Below are positions 40,331 through 50,191 of a stretch of 64,000 bases of DNA, in pieces. The notes under the pieces are model-generated. The model was not told where the DNA came from, did no database searches, and was given only the letters and a program-made list of their open reading frames with translations. The position numbers and the translations under genes are program-made. Numbering within the stretch: the first letter of the stretch is position 1; the number at the start of each line of letters is the position of its first letter. Source of the DNA: Phytoseiulus persimilis (Eukaryota > Arthropoda > Arachnida > Mesostigmata > Phytoseiidae); the NCBI GenBank assembly GCA_037576195.1, contig CM075101.1:22382001-22446000 (forward strand). The letters run 5' to 3'.

Positions 40331-40954
40331 ATGACCTCCATAGCAAAGCTTCGCGAGAAGGCGGAGGTAGAGCTGGAGAAACCTGGAATCTCCTGCGCGG
40401 CTACAGTCATAGTGTGGGGTGGGCAGGGGGTATTCAGAGAGGCCTCCTACGACAGGAGAGAAGCCGTATCGGAGGCACAGCAAGCACTATCAAACCTGAG
40501 TGAACACCCGAAGGTCAACAAACTGATCTACACTACATTCTACGTAGATCCAAAAATCTATGTCCACTCAGTGTTCATAGACGATTTGTTGACCGCTCTG
40601 AAGGATGAGATCGGGACGATCGATCTCAGATATATCTCCGAACGCCACCCGTCACCAACAGACGGGGGTTGGAGTAAGACTGGGGCCATCGAGGCTACGT
40701 TGAGGATAGGCCGTCGAATAGGCGAGGGCCTCAACCTGACCTCGGTGGAGATCGATACGATCTTATCCGAGAGCGGAACAAGGTTGGCGAAGGGAGAGCC
40801 GGAACCAACGGAAGACAAGATCGAGGAGGAGGTCCCTTCGACCTCCTCAGAAACTCGACGGAACGTACTTCCTCCAGCGAGAACCGGACCCTCCAGAGGG
40901 TATCCGGGTCCCTCAGACAACCTTAGCCCCGGGAAGCTACAGAAAACCCCTTAG
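40331..40954 (+). CDS. LINE ORF1-like protein
   Basis: The frame starts at ATG 40,331 (MTSIAKLREKAEVELEKPGI; an upstream in-frame ATG at 40,277 lies in Gypsy-derived sequence) and runs about 207 codons. No CCHC knuckle or RRM is visible; the middle is helical and charged and the end is Pro/Ser/Glu rich. Assignment as ORF1 rests on position upstream of the endonuclease. The coding sequence then continues in another frame to 41,175 where the piggyBac-like element sits. Confidence 0.45.
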   Translation: MTSIAKLREKAEVELEKPGISCAATVIVWGGQGVFREASYDRREAVSEAQQALSNLSEHPKVNKLIYTTFYVDPKIYVHSVFIDDLLTALKDEIGTIDLRYISERHPSPTDGGWSKTGAIEATLRIGRRIGEGLNLTSVEIDTILSESGTRLAKGEPEPTEDKIEEEVPSTSSETRRNVLPPARTGPSRGYPGPSDNLSPGKLQKTP

Positions 40955-41179
40955 GAACGCCAACCTCAAAACCCCTCCCGCCCTCAGGGAGCGGGGAAAA
41001 AGAGAAATGTTGGTGACACCTCACTCGAAGGGGCCTGCAGCAACCGGAAAAAGGTTCCGGGAGTCCCGGAAACCGACCGAAGCGACGTGGAAGGAGCATA
41101 AAGCTCAACCGCTAACTTCCACGCCGCAGAGGAAGGCAAGCAAGGACGAGGACAGCACTGAGCTGTCCAAAGCCCTTAA

Positions 41180-42597
41180 GGGGGCATGTTCACTAAAACA
41201 CTATATCTGCTTCCGCGGCCTGTATCTTCTCTTCTGTGGCAGCTAGAAACTATCTGAAGTGACCCCCGAATGTAGGAAGCTTCAAACTATTCAGGAAAAA
41301 AAAATTGAGACTCAACTTCGTTTTCTTCTCTGGCGGAAAAATAGTCTGGATTTCGCGGTTTTGCCCTGATCTTTCCTCGCCAGGATGAGGTAGAGGGCTG
41401 TTCTTTTTTTTGAACGGTAGATAATTTTGTGCTCCTCATACTGAACTAGAAGGGTGGCAATCCTGCCCCGAGAACCATAAAAAAATTCAAGATCAAGATG
41501 CTGGAAGAATCAACATTTGGCTGATGACGAATTTTTCGGAGGCCCCGCTTGCGTTCGCCATCATTCTAGTTCACTTAATTCCCACGTGCATGAGCCACGT
41601 TTGAAAAAAAAAATTATCGAAATCGATGCACCTGGCGCGGAGATATCAGGGAAATGGTGGTCGGGAATGGGCCGAAATACGATTCCGAGAAATCGAGCCT
41701 TGAAGTTTGTGACCATCGAAGTGAGGGCTCGCCATTTCCTGTGGTTTTCACCTGATTTCTCGGCACCAGAACCAGCTAGTGACTTCAATCTTGTTTTGAA
41801 ATCTAGGTGAGGAATTTCTCTCGGAGATGAACTAGAACTATCGGGGTCCGAGGAGAGGAAAATTTTTGAAATCGATGAGGAAGATGAAAAAATAACATTT
41901 TTCCTCCTTCGCCAAAGCTGTGTCCAAGAGAACAATTCCGATTCCTTCAATTCTAGTTCATTTAAGAGCCACATTCATCAGCAACAAATAGAAACAAGCC
42001 GCCTCAAAATCGATGACTCCCAATAGGAGAAATCAGGGAAATGGCGGACCTGATTTGACCGACGTTCTCTGCCCATTCGGCCTGCTTCGCGCCGTTTCGT
42101 CGGCCGCGTTTCTCCCCTCGGCTCTGACCCTATCCCGGAATTCGAGTCGCCGGAAGGTTCACCGTGTCTCATTTTCCAAGATAGAGAATGACAACGATCG
42201 ACGTGTGCCGTCTCCCCGGCCAGCTCGACTCCGGCCCGTCTCACTGCGCGCGCGGAGCAGACTGTCAGCTTGAAGAATGAACGCATTCCACCAGCGGCAG
42301 AAGTTTGTTGAAGCGGGTGATTTCGAGAACGTAGATGCTCCCCACTAATGGTATTTGTTTCCGCGGATCGAAAACGGTTCCCCCGCCTGAACGAGTGAAC
42401 ATCAGAGCTTCGCTTGATAGTTCTTCACGACCTAACATGACACATCCAGATGATATGAACAAAATGGTTGATATCTAGGAATCTAAGACAGATATCGAGG
42501 TCCGATTTGTTTTGGATACCAGAGGGGCCTGTCCTGCATCGAACCATGCCACAAACAGGAAACGCGATTTTTCCCGATTTTTAGTGAACATCCCCCC
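41180..42597. mobile_element. piggyBac-like non-autonomous element
   Basis: Both sides are bordered by TTAA (41,176-41,179 and 42,598-42,601), the piggyBac target. Inverted ends are GGGGGCATGTTCACTAAAA on the left and its near-perfect complement TTTTAGTGAACATCCCCCC on the right (18 of 19). The 1,418-bp interior has no transposase and carries two related segments (about 41,560-41,660 and 41,950-42,050, each with TTCTAGTTCA.TTAA, AAATCGATG and AATCAGGGAAATGG-like text). The empty LINE frame is restored by removing it with one TTAA. Confidence 0.7.
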
Positions 42598-42689
42598 TTA
42601 AACAATTCTTTGGACAACCGCCGTCCTAACCAAACCGCCCCCCGGAGGCCACCACCGAAGGTGGGCAAGATAAATGATTTTCCCACTCG

Positions 42690-43440
42690 AAAATTGGTGT
42701 TTTCAATATGCAGTGGGGCAAGAATGTGGGGAAATGGGAGAGTCTACGCGGAAAGCTCCTAGAAGCGAAGGACGATGGAATGTCAAACCGATATGATATT
42801 CTATTATTATCCCGAACCCATCTAATGAACACAGGAGAACCACCTCATATAGAGGAGTTCTCATTCTTTGGAAGCAACAGAAAAGGACCCTCTGGTAATG
42901 AATCATCCGGCGGAACGGGTATCCTCATGCGATCCGCCGTGGGTGACGTACACTGGACCCAGAAAGGGGAAGATTTCGTTGCTATAGGCACGGAGATAAA
43001 CGGACAACATTGGACCATAATCTCTGTATACCTAGCCATTACCGATCTGAAATCGAATAAAGGCCAATTCGAACGAATCATTCGAGTTGAGGTATCGGCC
43101 AAAAACAAGTTGCTGATTGCGGGGGACATGAATGCCAACCTACAACAACTGGACGGGAGTATAGACGGTCGAGGCAAACTCCTAGCAGAGCTAGCAGAAA
43201 AATACAACCTCACAATTCTAAACCTCTCGGAAAAATGTAGAGGAAAGACCACTTGAAGACAAGGCGGTATCTCATCTACACCCGATTATGTACTATGCAA
43301 CACATCCACACTCAGGGATGTGATCGACATGCACATAGACGAGGACGAAGAAATCCTTCATTGGAGTGACCACAACCTCATAACCATACAGATGGGCAGG
43401 GGAAAGAGCAAAGTTGAACCAAGGAAGGCACGAGAGGAAG
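42690..43440 (+). pseudogene. LINE apurinic-like endonuclease domain
   Basis: It reads VFNMQWGKNVGKWESLRGKL, DILLLSRTHLMNTG, GGTGILMRS, AGDMNANLQQLDG and HWSDHNLITIQM, the motifs of LINE endonucleases that nick the target strand. The usual SETHL Glu is Arg (SRTHL), and a TGA at about 43,254 interrupts the frame after KCRGKTT, so it is inactive. GD-x-N and SDH are kept. Confidence 0.7.
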
Positions 43441-43447
43441 TGGTAAG

Positions 43448-44104
43448 GTGGGAGAAAGCGGCGAAAATGGTGTCAAAGTAATTGGAGACTCGAGTAGATC
43501 AATGAGATCGACAACATATGGGGCTCTGATAGACACCGTTAGAACTGCGATAACCGAATCCACCAAACTCGTGAATCTCGACGCGGAACAAAAAGTGTTT
43601 TCCACTGAGTTATCGCACTTGACGAGAATCAGACGAGAGCAAAATCGTGCGTGGAGAAAAGCGCGACTCACCGGTGAGGAAGAAGTCGAAGCGAGACAAC
43701 GACACAGAGCGGCTCAAGAGGAAGTTCTTACCGAAGTCAATCGGTTTCTACACATTAGAGATCGAAGAATGTACGATCGGATGATGAAATCACATAGACA
43801 AGCCAAGTCGAGAGCTTTCTGGGATCACATAAAAAGCAATGAGAGAGAAAATCCAGAAGGAATGCGAGTTGTAGATGAAAGGGCTAACACAATCCAAGAT
43901 CGGGATATGAAAAGCCATCTCACGAAGGTAGCCAACACCCTCCTTGGAGCGCCAACAGATAGGAAAGAAACTATTAGGTGCACATCTCTCTCAAGACTCC
44001 GGATAGAACTCCTTGTGGCTGAATCTGAGGTTAAAGCCACCCTGGCCAACATATCTCAAAAATCAGCAACAGGACCGGACAAGATACCTGGACAAGAATC
44101 CTGA
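43448..44104 (+). CDS. LINE pre-RT linker and start of RT
   Basis: An open 218-codon frame reads RRSTTYGALIDTVRTAITES-like text, a coiled-coil-prone basic stretch (LTRIRREQNRAWRKARLTGE), KSRAFWDHIKSNERENPEG and ATLANISQKSATGPDKIPG. The last motif opens the RT fingers of LINEs. The element ends a few codons later. Confidence 0.65.
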   Translation: MGESGENGVKVIGDSSRSMRSTTYGALIDTVRTAITESTKLVNLDAEQKVFSTELSHLTRIRREQNRAWRKARLTGEEEVEARQRHRAAQEEVLTEVNRFLHIRDRRMYDRMMKSHRQAKSRAFWDHIKSNERENPEGMRVVDERANTIQDRDMKSHLTKVANTLLGAPTDRKETIRCTSLSRLRIELLVAESEVKATLANISQKSATGPDKIPGQES

Positions 44105-44139
44105 AGGAGTTGGAAGATGTTGGATATGGATGTAAATCC

Positions 44140-44460
44140 ATTGAATTCAATTCCTTTCCATCTGCCTGCGTGCGCTGATCTTCAAACGGCTGTAACGAGG
44201 GAGAGCTCGAACGCTTCCAGCTTGCCAACGTGACTGTCGAGACGTCAGCTCCACAGTCAGCTCGGAAGGGGATTAGACAGCCATCGACGCTCATGTCGAG
44301 AAACTTCCGAACTTCGGCGAGTTCGTGAAAAGAGAGCACCGACGAAACCTCCACCGGATTCGCCCGAACCTTCTTCGAGCTGCAAACCTTCGCTAAGTGA
44401 CCCCTTCTGTGACATTCTTAGCACTCCGTGTCCTTGTCAAGCAATATTTCCGCAGGTGTC
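44140..44460 (-). pseudogene. Retroelement gag end and protease fragment
   Basis: The minus strand reads RRGHLAKVCSSKKVRANPVE (end of a CCHC knuckle) and LDMSVDGCLIPFRADCGADV then STV, a protease active-site region of type D-[TC]-G-A. It lies between the LINE and the hAT and is probably a third Gypsy remnant. Confidence 0.5.
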
Positions 44461-44627
44461 CTCCGCCGTAGCCCCAGCAAGGCCCAACGGTACTAGTGTG
44501 TTAGGCCCCCTCTTCGAGAGCGGCGCCAAAACACGGTCGGTCAATCCGCCATCACACAAGGAGCGGGGGCTGAAGCGGGGGGCAACACGCCACGGGCAGA
44601 GGGACCTTGGCAGAGGGAAGTCGGAGT

Positions 44628-44635
44628 ATTATGAA
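44628..44635 (+). repeat. Target duplication, left (ATTATGAA)
   Basis: Pairs with ATCATGAA at 46,924-46,931; 7 of 8 identical. Confidence 0.75.
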
Positions 44636-46923
44636 TAGAGCTTGGAAGTTCAGGCAAATTGCCTGATATGCCTGAAACAGGCATTTCGCCTAGAATAGGC
44701 ATTTGCCTATCTTCGCCTACTTTGGCATATTCTCGCCTATTTTGCCTGGTGAGCCTGTTCTGCCCACTGCGCTTCTGTTCATCGCGCTGGAACATTTTCC
44801 AATGTTATTAATCGTCTATCTGATTCGAATGCTCTTATCGCTCGTCTTAATTGCCGTCGAACACAAGATTCAACGTACAGGGATGCAGAAGCGACGTGGA
44901 ACGGATAGCTTCGAGGATTTCATATTAAATGCTCGAGTTGAGACTTCGAAAATATGTTCCGAGCGCTCCACTTGAAACTTGAACACTTCCTTGGGACGGA
45001 GGCATCATGACGAGGTGATGTACTGCGGTGAGAGGTAGTTGTAACAAAGTCTCCAGTTTCCTGGCGGCGTAGTTACCATTTCCCTGCAAGACATTTGAGT
45101 CGGACTTGTTAAGTCGGAGCTCGAGAAGTCAGTCGTTCTTGTGACTGAGTGGGATCGAGTCGAGTCAAACAAATAGTTCTCCGTTGATCACCTTTCCTCT
45201 AGTAAGCAAGTTCACAATGGCGGAGAAAGTTCCGGTTTCTGCAGAGAAGCTCCAACTGTACGTGAATGATTTCGGAGTTGACATCTTCAGCACTGACGGA
45301 GAGATCCTGTTTCGTGACTTGTGCAGAAAGCCGGTGAATGCTTCCAAGGAGTATTATGTGGAGCAGCACATAAGTTCCTTGGGACGCGCTAGTCGAATTA
45401 GTCTCAGAAGAGAGATGGGAGTTGAAACCGAACAATTGAGCCGCGTCCAGCTAACGCAACGTGAGAGCAACTTCAGTATGGAGCTGTGTCGCATGCTCGT
45501 AGAATCAAACATTCCGCTGTACAAAGTTGAGCATGTCTCCTTCCGGAATTTCATTGAGAAGATTTCCGGAAACGCGCTCCCAAATCATACGACACTGCGC
45601 CAAACATACCTTAGAAAACTCTTCGAAAACGTCATTTTGAGGATCCAACGCTCAATCGGAGACAGTAGGATTTGGGTCTCTGTGGACGAAACAACGGATG
45701 TGAAGGGGCAATTCGTCGTGAACACTGCTGTTGGTTGCCTCATGCCCGGAAACCGACCACCCCAATGCTGCTCAATTGCGAGATAGTGGAGAGGACAGAT
45801 CACTCGACAATCGCGCAAGCTTTCACCAACGCCCTCAGTTTGCTCTGGCCGGGTGGGATCCGCCATGAGAGAGTCCTTCTTTTCGTGAGCGATGCAGCTC
45901 CCTATATGAAGAAAGCCGGCGGGGCTCTGAAGATTTTGTTCCCCAAGCTTGTGCATGTCACACGCATTGTTCATGGTGTGCACCGTGTGTGTGACGAAGT
46001 ACGCGTTTCATTTCCAAAAGTGGACTCCCTGGTTTCGAATGTGAAGAAAGTCTTTCTCAAATGTCCATCGCGCATTCAGGTCTTCAGATCAATCGCCCCG
46101 AACATTCCTCTTCCATCCGAGCCAGTTCTCACGCGTTGGGGAACTTGGGTTTCAGCCGCGTTATACTACGCGGAACACTTCGAGGAAGTCCGAGCCGTTG
46201 TCAATACAATCGATAGCGAGGACGCAGCCGCCGTTCGGAAAGCCCAAGAGCTCTCCCGTGAGAGCGGGTTGAGATCCAATCTAAACGTCATGGCATCAAA
46301 CTTTCCCGGATTCCCGAAGTACATACAGCAACTCGAATGCACTGCTCAACCTCTCTACACCACTTTGCTCGGTTTAGAGAGCATGAGAAGATGCATAAGG
46401 TCAGCGTCGCGACCCAAGGGCGTTTCGATTAGAGACAATTTCGAGAAAGTTCTTCTGAAAAATCCGGGACTAGACACAATGATACGAATTCATCAGGCGC
46501 TTCAGAGTGACCATGCCGACTCGGAAATCTCGAATTTATCCGTCGCGTATATTTCGTGCTTCAAATATGCTCCTCTTACAAACTTTGATGTTGAGCGATC
46601 GTTTTCGCGCTATAAGACACTTCTTCCCGATCGTCGTCACTCGCTCACAGCGAAGAACGCTAAATTCCACTTGATTTCGATGGCCTATTCATCAGAAAGT
46701 TATACTGGAATAATAAATGCAGCTCGTCGAGAGCAAAATATGTCAGAAAAGAAGCTGAACACGTCTGTTTAGCTTGATTCTGTCATTTTCCGCCTGCTTT
46801 TGCCTTCACAATGCCTAGATTTGCCTCCTTCTTGCCTAATTTTGCCTTTTTTTTTTGCCTGATTTCGCCTATTCCATAATGCCTATTTTGCCTGATTTTC
46901 GGTGCCTGAACTTCCAAGCTCTA
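44636..46923 (+). mobile_element. Nearly complete hAT transposon (2,288 bp)
   Basis: Inverted ends match over 21 bp: the left starts TAGAGCTTGGAAGTTCAGG and the right ends CCTGAACTTCCAAGCTCTA. They fit the hAT pattern (T/C)A(A/G)NG, and the 8-bp target duplication differs at one base. Both subterminal regions are packed with GCCT/AGGC words (about ten on each side within 150 bp), likely transposase binding sites. It carries one transposase gene with a single frameshift. It inserted into a LINE tail (46.93-47.23 kb). Confidence 0.85.
45217..46772 (+). pseudogene. hAT transposase, one frameshift
   Basis: The frame starts at ATG 45,217 in a good context (CACAATGG). Residues 1-60 look like a degenerate BED finger (ILFRDLCRKPVNASKEYYVE, His later), followed by FRNFIEKISGNALPNHTTLR, RIWVSVDETTDVKGQFVVN (first catalytic Asp) and, after a frame change, VLLFVSDAAPYMKKAGGALK (second Asp), HGVHRVCDEVR, TRWGTWVSAALYYAEHF and the C-terminal dimerisation block FKYAPLTNFDVERSFSRYKT. 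Frame 1 runs to about 45,750 and frame 3 from there to the stop at 46,772. The shift fits one A lost in GGAAACC (45,748-45,754). Length about 518 aa. It may be annotated elsewhere as CGBP1-like. Confidence 0.85.
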
Positions 46924-46931
46924 ATCATGAA

Positions 46932-47235
46932 TAATGGCTTCGCGGAGCTCCATGATTCATCCGTAACCGACGGATGTGTCGAATACGACCGCCGGGGGAC
47001 GCTCCAACTTCATCCGGTCCGTTTCCTCGATTCGTGTTCATACTCCGCCGACATTCTCTTCTTCTGCTCTCAAGTTCTGTGTCCCGCCGCAAACTCCGTC
47101 GTGTACTTCGTCACGGCTTTCTTGCATCATCGATATGAGACAACTGACATGAAAGAAGACGTGTTGTAGCTCCACGTCGTCATGCGTCTCACACGACGCA
47201 CAGGCACACCATCCCAGAGCGGGAGGAACGCGGCG
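46932..47235 (-). pseudogene. LINE C-terminal tail (target of the hAT)
   Basis: The minus strand reads ACASCETHDDVELQHVFFH and, after a frameshift, HCQLSHIDDARKAVTKYTTE, the Cys/His group and helical end seen in R1/Jockey-like LINE tails (C-x2-C...HV.FHC). It ends at the hAT. Confidence 0.5.
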
Positions 47236-47909
47236 GGGAGAGATTAGATCACGCGGCTTCCCGAATTTAGTTGACTCGGGCGTGAGTTCGATTGGCTGGA
47301 TCAGTGATCAGACTTCATTGGACTTCCAAAGGTTACGAGAGCAGGAATGAACAGGAAGCTGTACGATTCGATCGAAGGAGTGAACGAGGGCGTCTCAGAC
47401 CGACGGGAGGAAAGGAAATGAGAACAGAGGCGAAACATAGCATTGTTTCTGCGGTGTGCACCCATTACCGCGACAGAATCTGGAGCTCGCTCTCATCTAG
47501 GGAAGCTTCTGTGCGAGGCGTCGAAAATATATGATTCATGTGTATCTGACGAACGGCCCGGGGTGCAACCGAGAATAGTTTCTCAGAGAGGGATCCTTAT
47601 TCCAAGTCAGCTACTCGATACGAAATCACGGAACCGGAACCTCGGCAACCGTTCTCTGTCGCCTCGTGGTGACGCGGATCGTAGATGAATGTAAGATAGG
47701 CAGCGGAGCTATGAGGGAACACGAGAGATTCTACCCAGACATGATTCTGAGGGCTACCGATGAATCTCTTACCTGATGCGAAGCTTTGATAAGTTTTATC
47801 GCGGGCAGGGCAATTCCTGGGAATACACATGAAACATCGTCGAGACGGAAAGAGTACGGGAAATTTCATTCGCGAAAATCTTGGAAGCAACATAAGGATC
47901 GAAGGACAA
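47236..47909. other. 3' flank of the MULE gene, no gene
   Basis: A segment around 47,420-47,535 matches 21,895-21,930 and 51,360-51,430 (AAACATAGCATTGTTTCTGC; AGCTTCCCTAG). No terminal inverted repeat for the MULE was recognised. Confidence 0.4.
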
Positions 47910-49653
47910 TTATTTCCTGGCGAGCTTGTGCGCCAAGCGGCTGACGAGTTCAGCAAGGGAGATTCTATCCGACTCGTACTCATTCTTAAGACTTTCCAAT
48001 CGCTCATTGAGGATACGATACTTTTTCCGCATCGCTGGCGGGTGTTTTCCCATGCTCAGAAGCATCCTTTGCAATTTGAATGAGTTCTCATCTTTTTTCA
48101 GATGAGCGATCAGTTCAAAGATGTTGACGTGGCTCCTCTTTATCCTTTTGCTCGAGGCATTGTGCCAAGCCTCGACGTGGTTCGTTGTCCTCATTCCTGC
48201 GTTGAAGTCCCTGTCAAGGAGCGTTGATCGGGCTCTTAAGGTCAATGATTTCCAGAACTTCGCGACTAATTGCTGTGATTTGAGACCCATGAAGTACTAA
48301 CCCATATTGATTCCATAGAGAACGGGGAAAAAAGTGATCGTTTTCCAGCCATGTGCGAATGAAGTACTCCTTGAACTCATTTAGCTGTGTGTATGCCGGG
48401 TGGTTCAGTCCCGGTGAGTCAGCATCCAACTCCAGCCAGGCGTCATCGATGGTCTCCAGGGGTATCAAGCTCAAGGCCATGACTGATCGTATGAACCTCC
48501 ACGAATGAATTACGATTAGCGGCTACATTAGCATGCGATGCAATCAATCGGTTCCTTCTAAATCAAATCTCCATGAGAAGTGGGAGCGGAACATTTACCT
48601 CTTCACGGAAATGTCGTTATCATAGGATGTCTTTAGGCCCAGACTTTGGACTTCCCGATAGAGAGCCTGCGTGAAGTGAAAGTTGCGACCTTTCACTTCC
48701 GAAAGAGGGAAAATCTCCTCGATAGCCCTCAGGACGCTGATCTCAAAATCGAGTTGGGATTTTGGGGGTTGGAAGCGGAGACTTAGAGCGGCTGCGTAAT
48801 TTCGGAGCAGTTCAAACATCCGTTTGTATGTTTCCTCCGTTTTATCTGGCAGAAGGAAATATACCAGGGGCATAATTTGGCCTCTGAAGCACGCATGGAG
48901 CGTGTACAGTTGGGTGAAAATTGCCCGAACGACTCGAAATGTGCCGTCCATGACGACATTGCGGGCTGAACAAAGGATACGCATCGCTTCCTCAGTGCTG
49001 AAGCCGAGTATTCTGTCCGATGAGCCGTCGTTGAATAGCAGGACGCGCTCTCCGCTTTCGCTTGTCGCCCACACATTATCCAAGGTAACGTCGGCTCGGG
49101 TTGCAGGAAGCGTCGGCCTAACTTTGGCCCGCTGCCGTTGAAGGGAGCTGCGGACGCTATCGTATCCTTCCAGGGTCGCTCCAAGCTCATCCGCCTCGTA
49201 CCTGCCTCGAAGGCTGGTGACCGTATTGGCCAGAACCTCTTCATAGACCTCTTTGCAGGATTTGTCGGGTCGAGAAGACGCTACGTTCTTCATTTCGAGT
49301 CGGGCCGTGCGACGGATGCGATCCTGATCTTTCGTTCCGTGGGTGTGCGAATTCGACTTTTTCACGAGTGCCGGATACGGTGTCTTTGGATAACGTGAAA
49401 AAGTCGAAAACGGCGATAACAAACGGGTTTCCGGAATATATTCATCATATGTACTCCGAAATGAAAAACATCAGAATGACGAGATGCGTACCTTGATCAA
49501 GATGGCCCTAGCGCTACACTCATCGCTATCCTTCCTTATGCAGCAACAGTATAGCTTGTTCTCTTTCCGTATTTCAACGCGGAACATGTACTCATCTATT
49601 CGGAATAGGGGATTCCCGCGAGCGGACGGCATTTCTTCGATATCGTCACTCAT
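47910..49653 (-). CDS. Intact MULE transposase with FLYWCH zinc finger, four exons, 480 aa
   Basis: Exons (minus): 49,653-49,492; 49,383-48,599; 48,496-48,302; 48,210-47,910. All three introns (108, 102, 91 bp) are GT..AG and the frame joins without a stop: 162+785+195+301 nt = 481 codons. ATG 49,653 is used because the upstream in-frame codon at 49,683 is GTG. Residues 14-69 form a FLYWCH finger: aromatic residues, C36/C38, C46, and HTH at 67-69, which is in exon 2, so the finger exists only after splicing. The DDE domain has D200 (MDGTF), D266 (LDFEISVLRAIEEIFP) and E394 (TNHVEAWHN). The enzyme would cut and paste Mutator-like DNA. The deleted copy at 37.3 kb and scrap at 19.2 kb are relatives. 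No inverted repeats were seen, so domestication is possible. Confidence 0.8.
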
Positions 49654-49679
49654 GATTCCTTCGCAAATTTGAATTCGAG

Positions 49680-49831
49680 CCACAAAGGAATAACGGTTAC
49701 GTGGGACTCGACGCAGACGCGCGGAGCATTCTTCCCTCGAATTATTTGAAATAGCGCCACAGAGGAATAACGGTTACAGCGGACTCGACGCAGGCGCAAA
49801 AAATATGGCGCCATCTTGAATTTTTGCGTAC
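49680..49831 (-). promoter_or_regulatory. Duplicated 76-bp upstream segment of the MULE gene
   Basis: The run GGAATAACGGTTAC ... GGACTCGACGCAG occurs twice, 76 bp apart, just upstream of the start. It contains the palindrome TAACGGTTA, a Myb-like site. Further upstream, AAGATGGCGCC (minus, near 49,810-49,820) resembles a YY1-type initiator motif. Promoter function is inference. Confidence 0.35.
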
Positions 49832-50191
49832 ATCCTCCCACTCCCACTCCGACTCCGAAAACGTCATTTGTCTGTCGCCCATGGTATCAGACTTCTGAAA
49901 ATCCCCCATTGCCAACGGAGGCTGTCCGTATACATGAATGCCGGCGATTTCGTTGAACCGTTTCGCGATTCTCTGCGGGTGATTGTTCACGTGTTTCGCG
50001 CATCGTTGCGCCTGAACCTATCCCATGTGGAACTCAGCGGACGTCACCTCCTGTTACTGCGAATCACACCCGAGAAGGATGTCACTCAATCGTTGACATT
50101 CTGCTTGTATCCTCTGGCCCGAGAGAATACTTCGCACTGCTTTCGATGCATCATTCAATATCATCCATTCTTGATTCAGAGATCCATGTTA
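49832..50191. other. No gene recognised
   Basis: One plus-strand frame (49,868-50,359) runs into the pogo-like inverted repeat; no motif supports it. Confidence 0.4.

Larger units (their letters stand above)
40295..44104 (+). mobile_element. LINE (5' half): ORF1, endonuclease, pre-RT linker, with piggyBac-like insertion
   Basis: It starts inside Gypsy 2 and stops in the RT fingers at about 44,104 (SATGPDKIPG). The order ORF1, endonuclease, RT is standard. Codon context runs through the TTAA-flanked insertion: before it SKAL, after it NNSLDNRRPNQT in frame. The missing 3' half could correspond in type to the fragment at 12.1-13.2 kb. Confidence 0.65.

Noticed and set aside
46855-47169. 104-aa plus-strand ORF right of the hAT
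   Set aside because: It begins inside the hAT terminus and is antisense to a LINE tail with a Cys/His signature.
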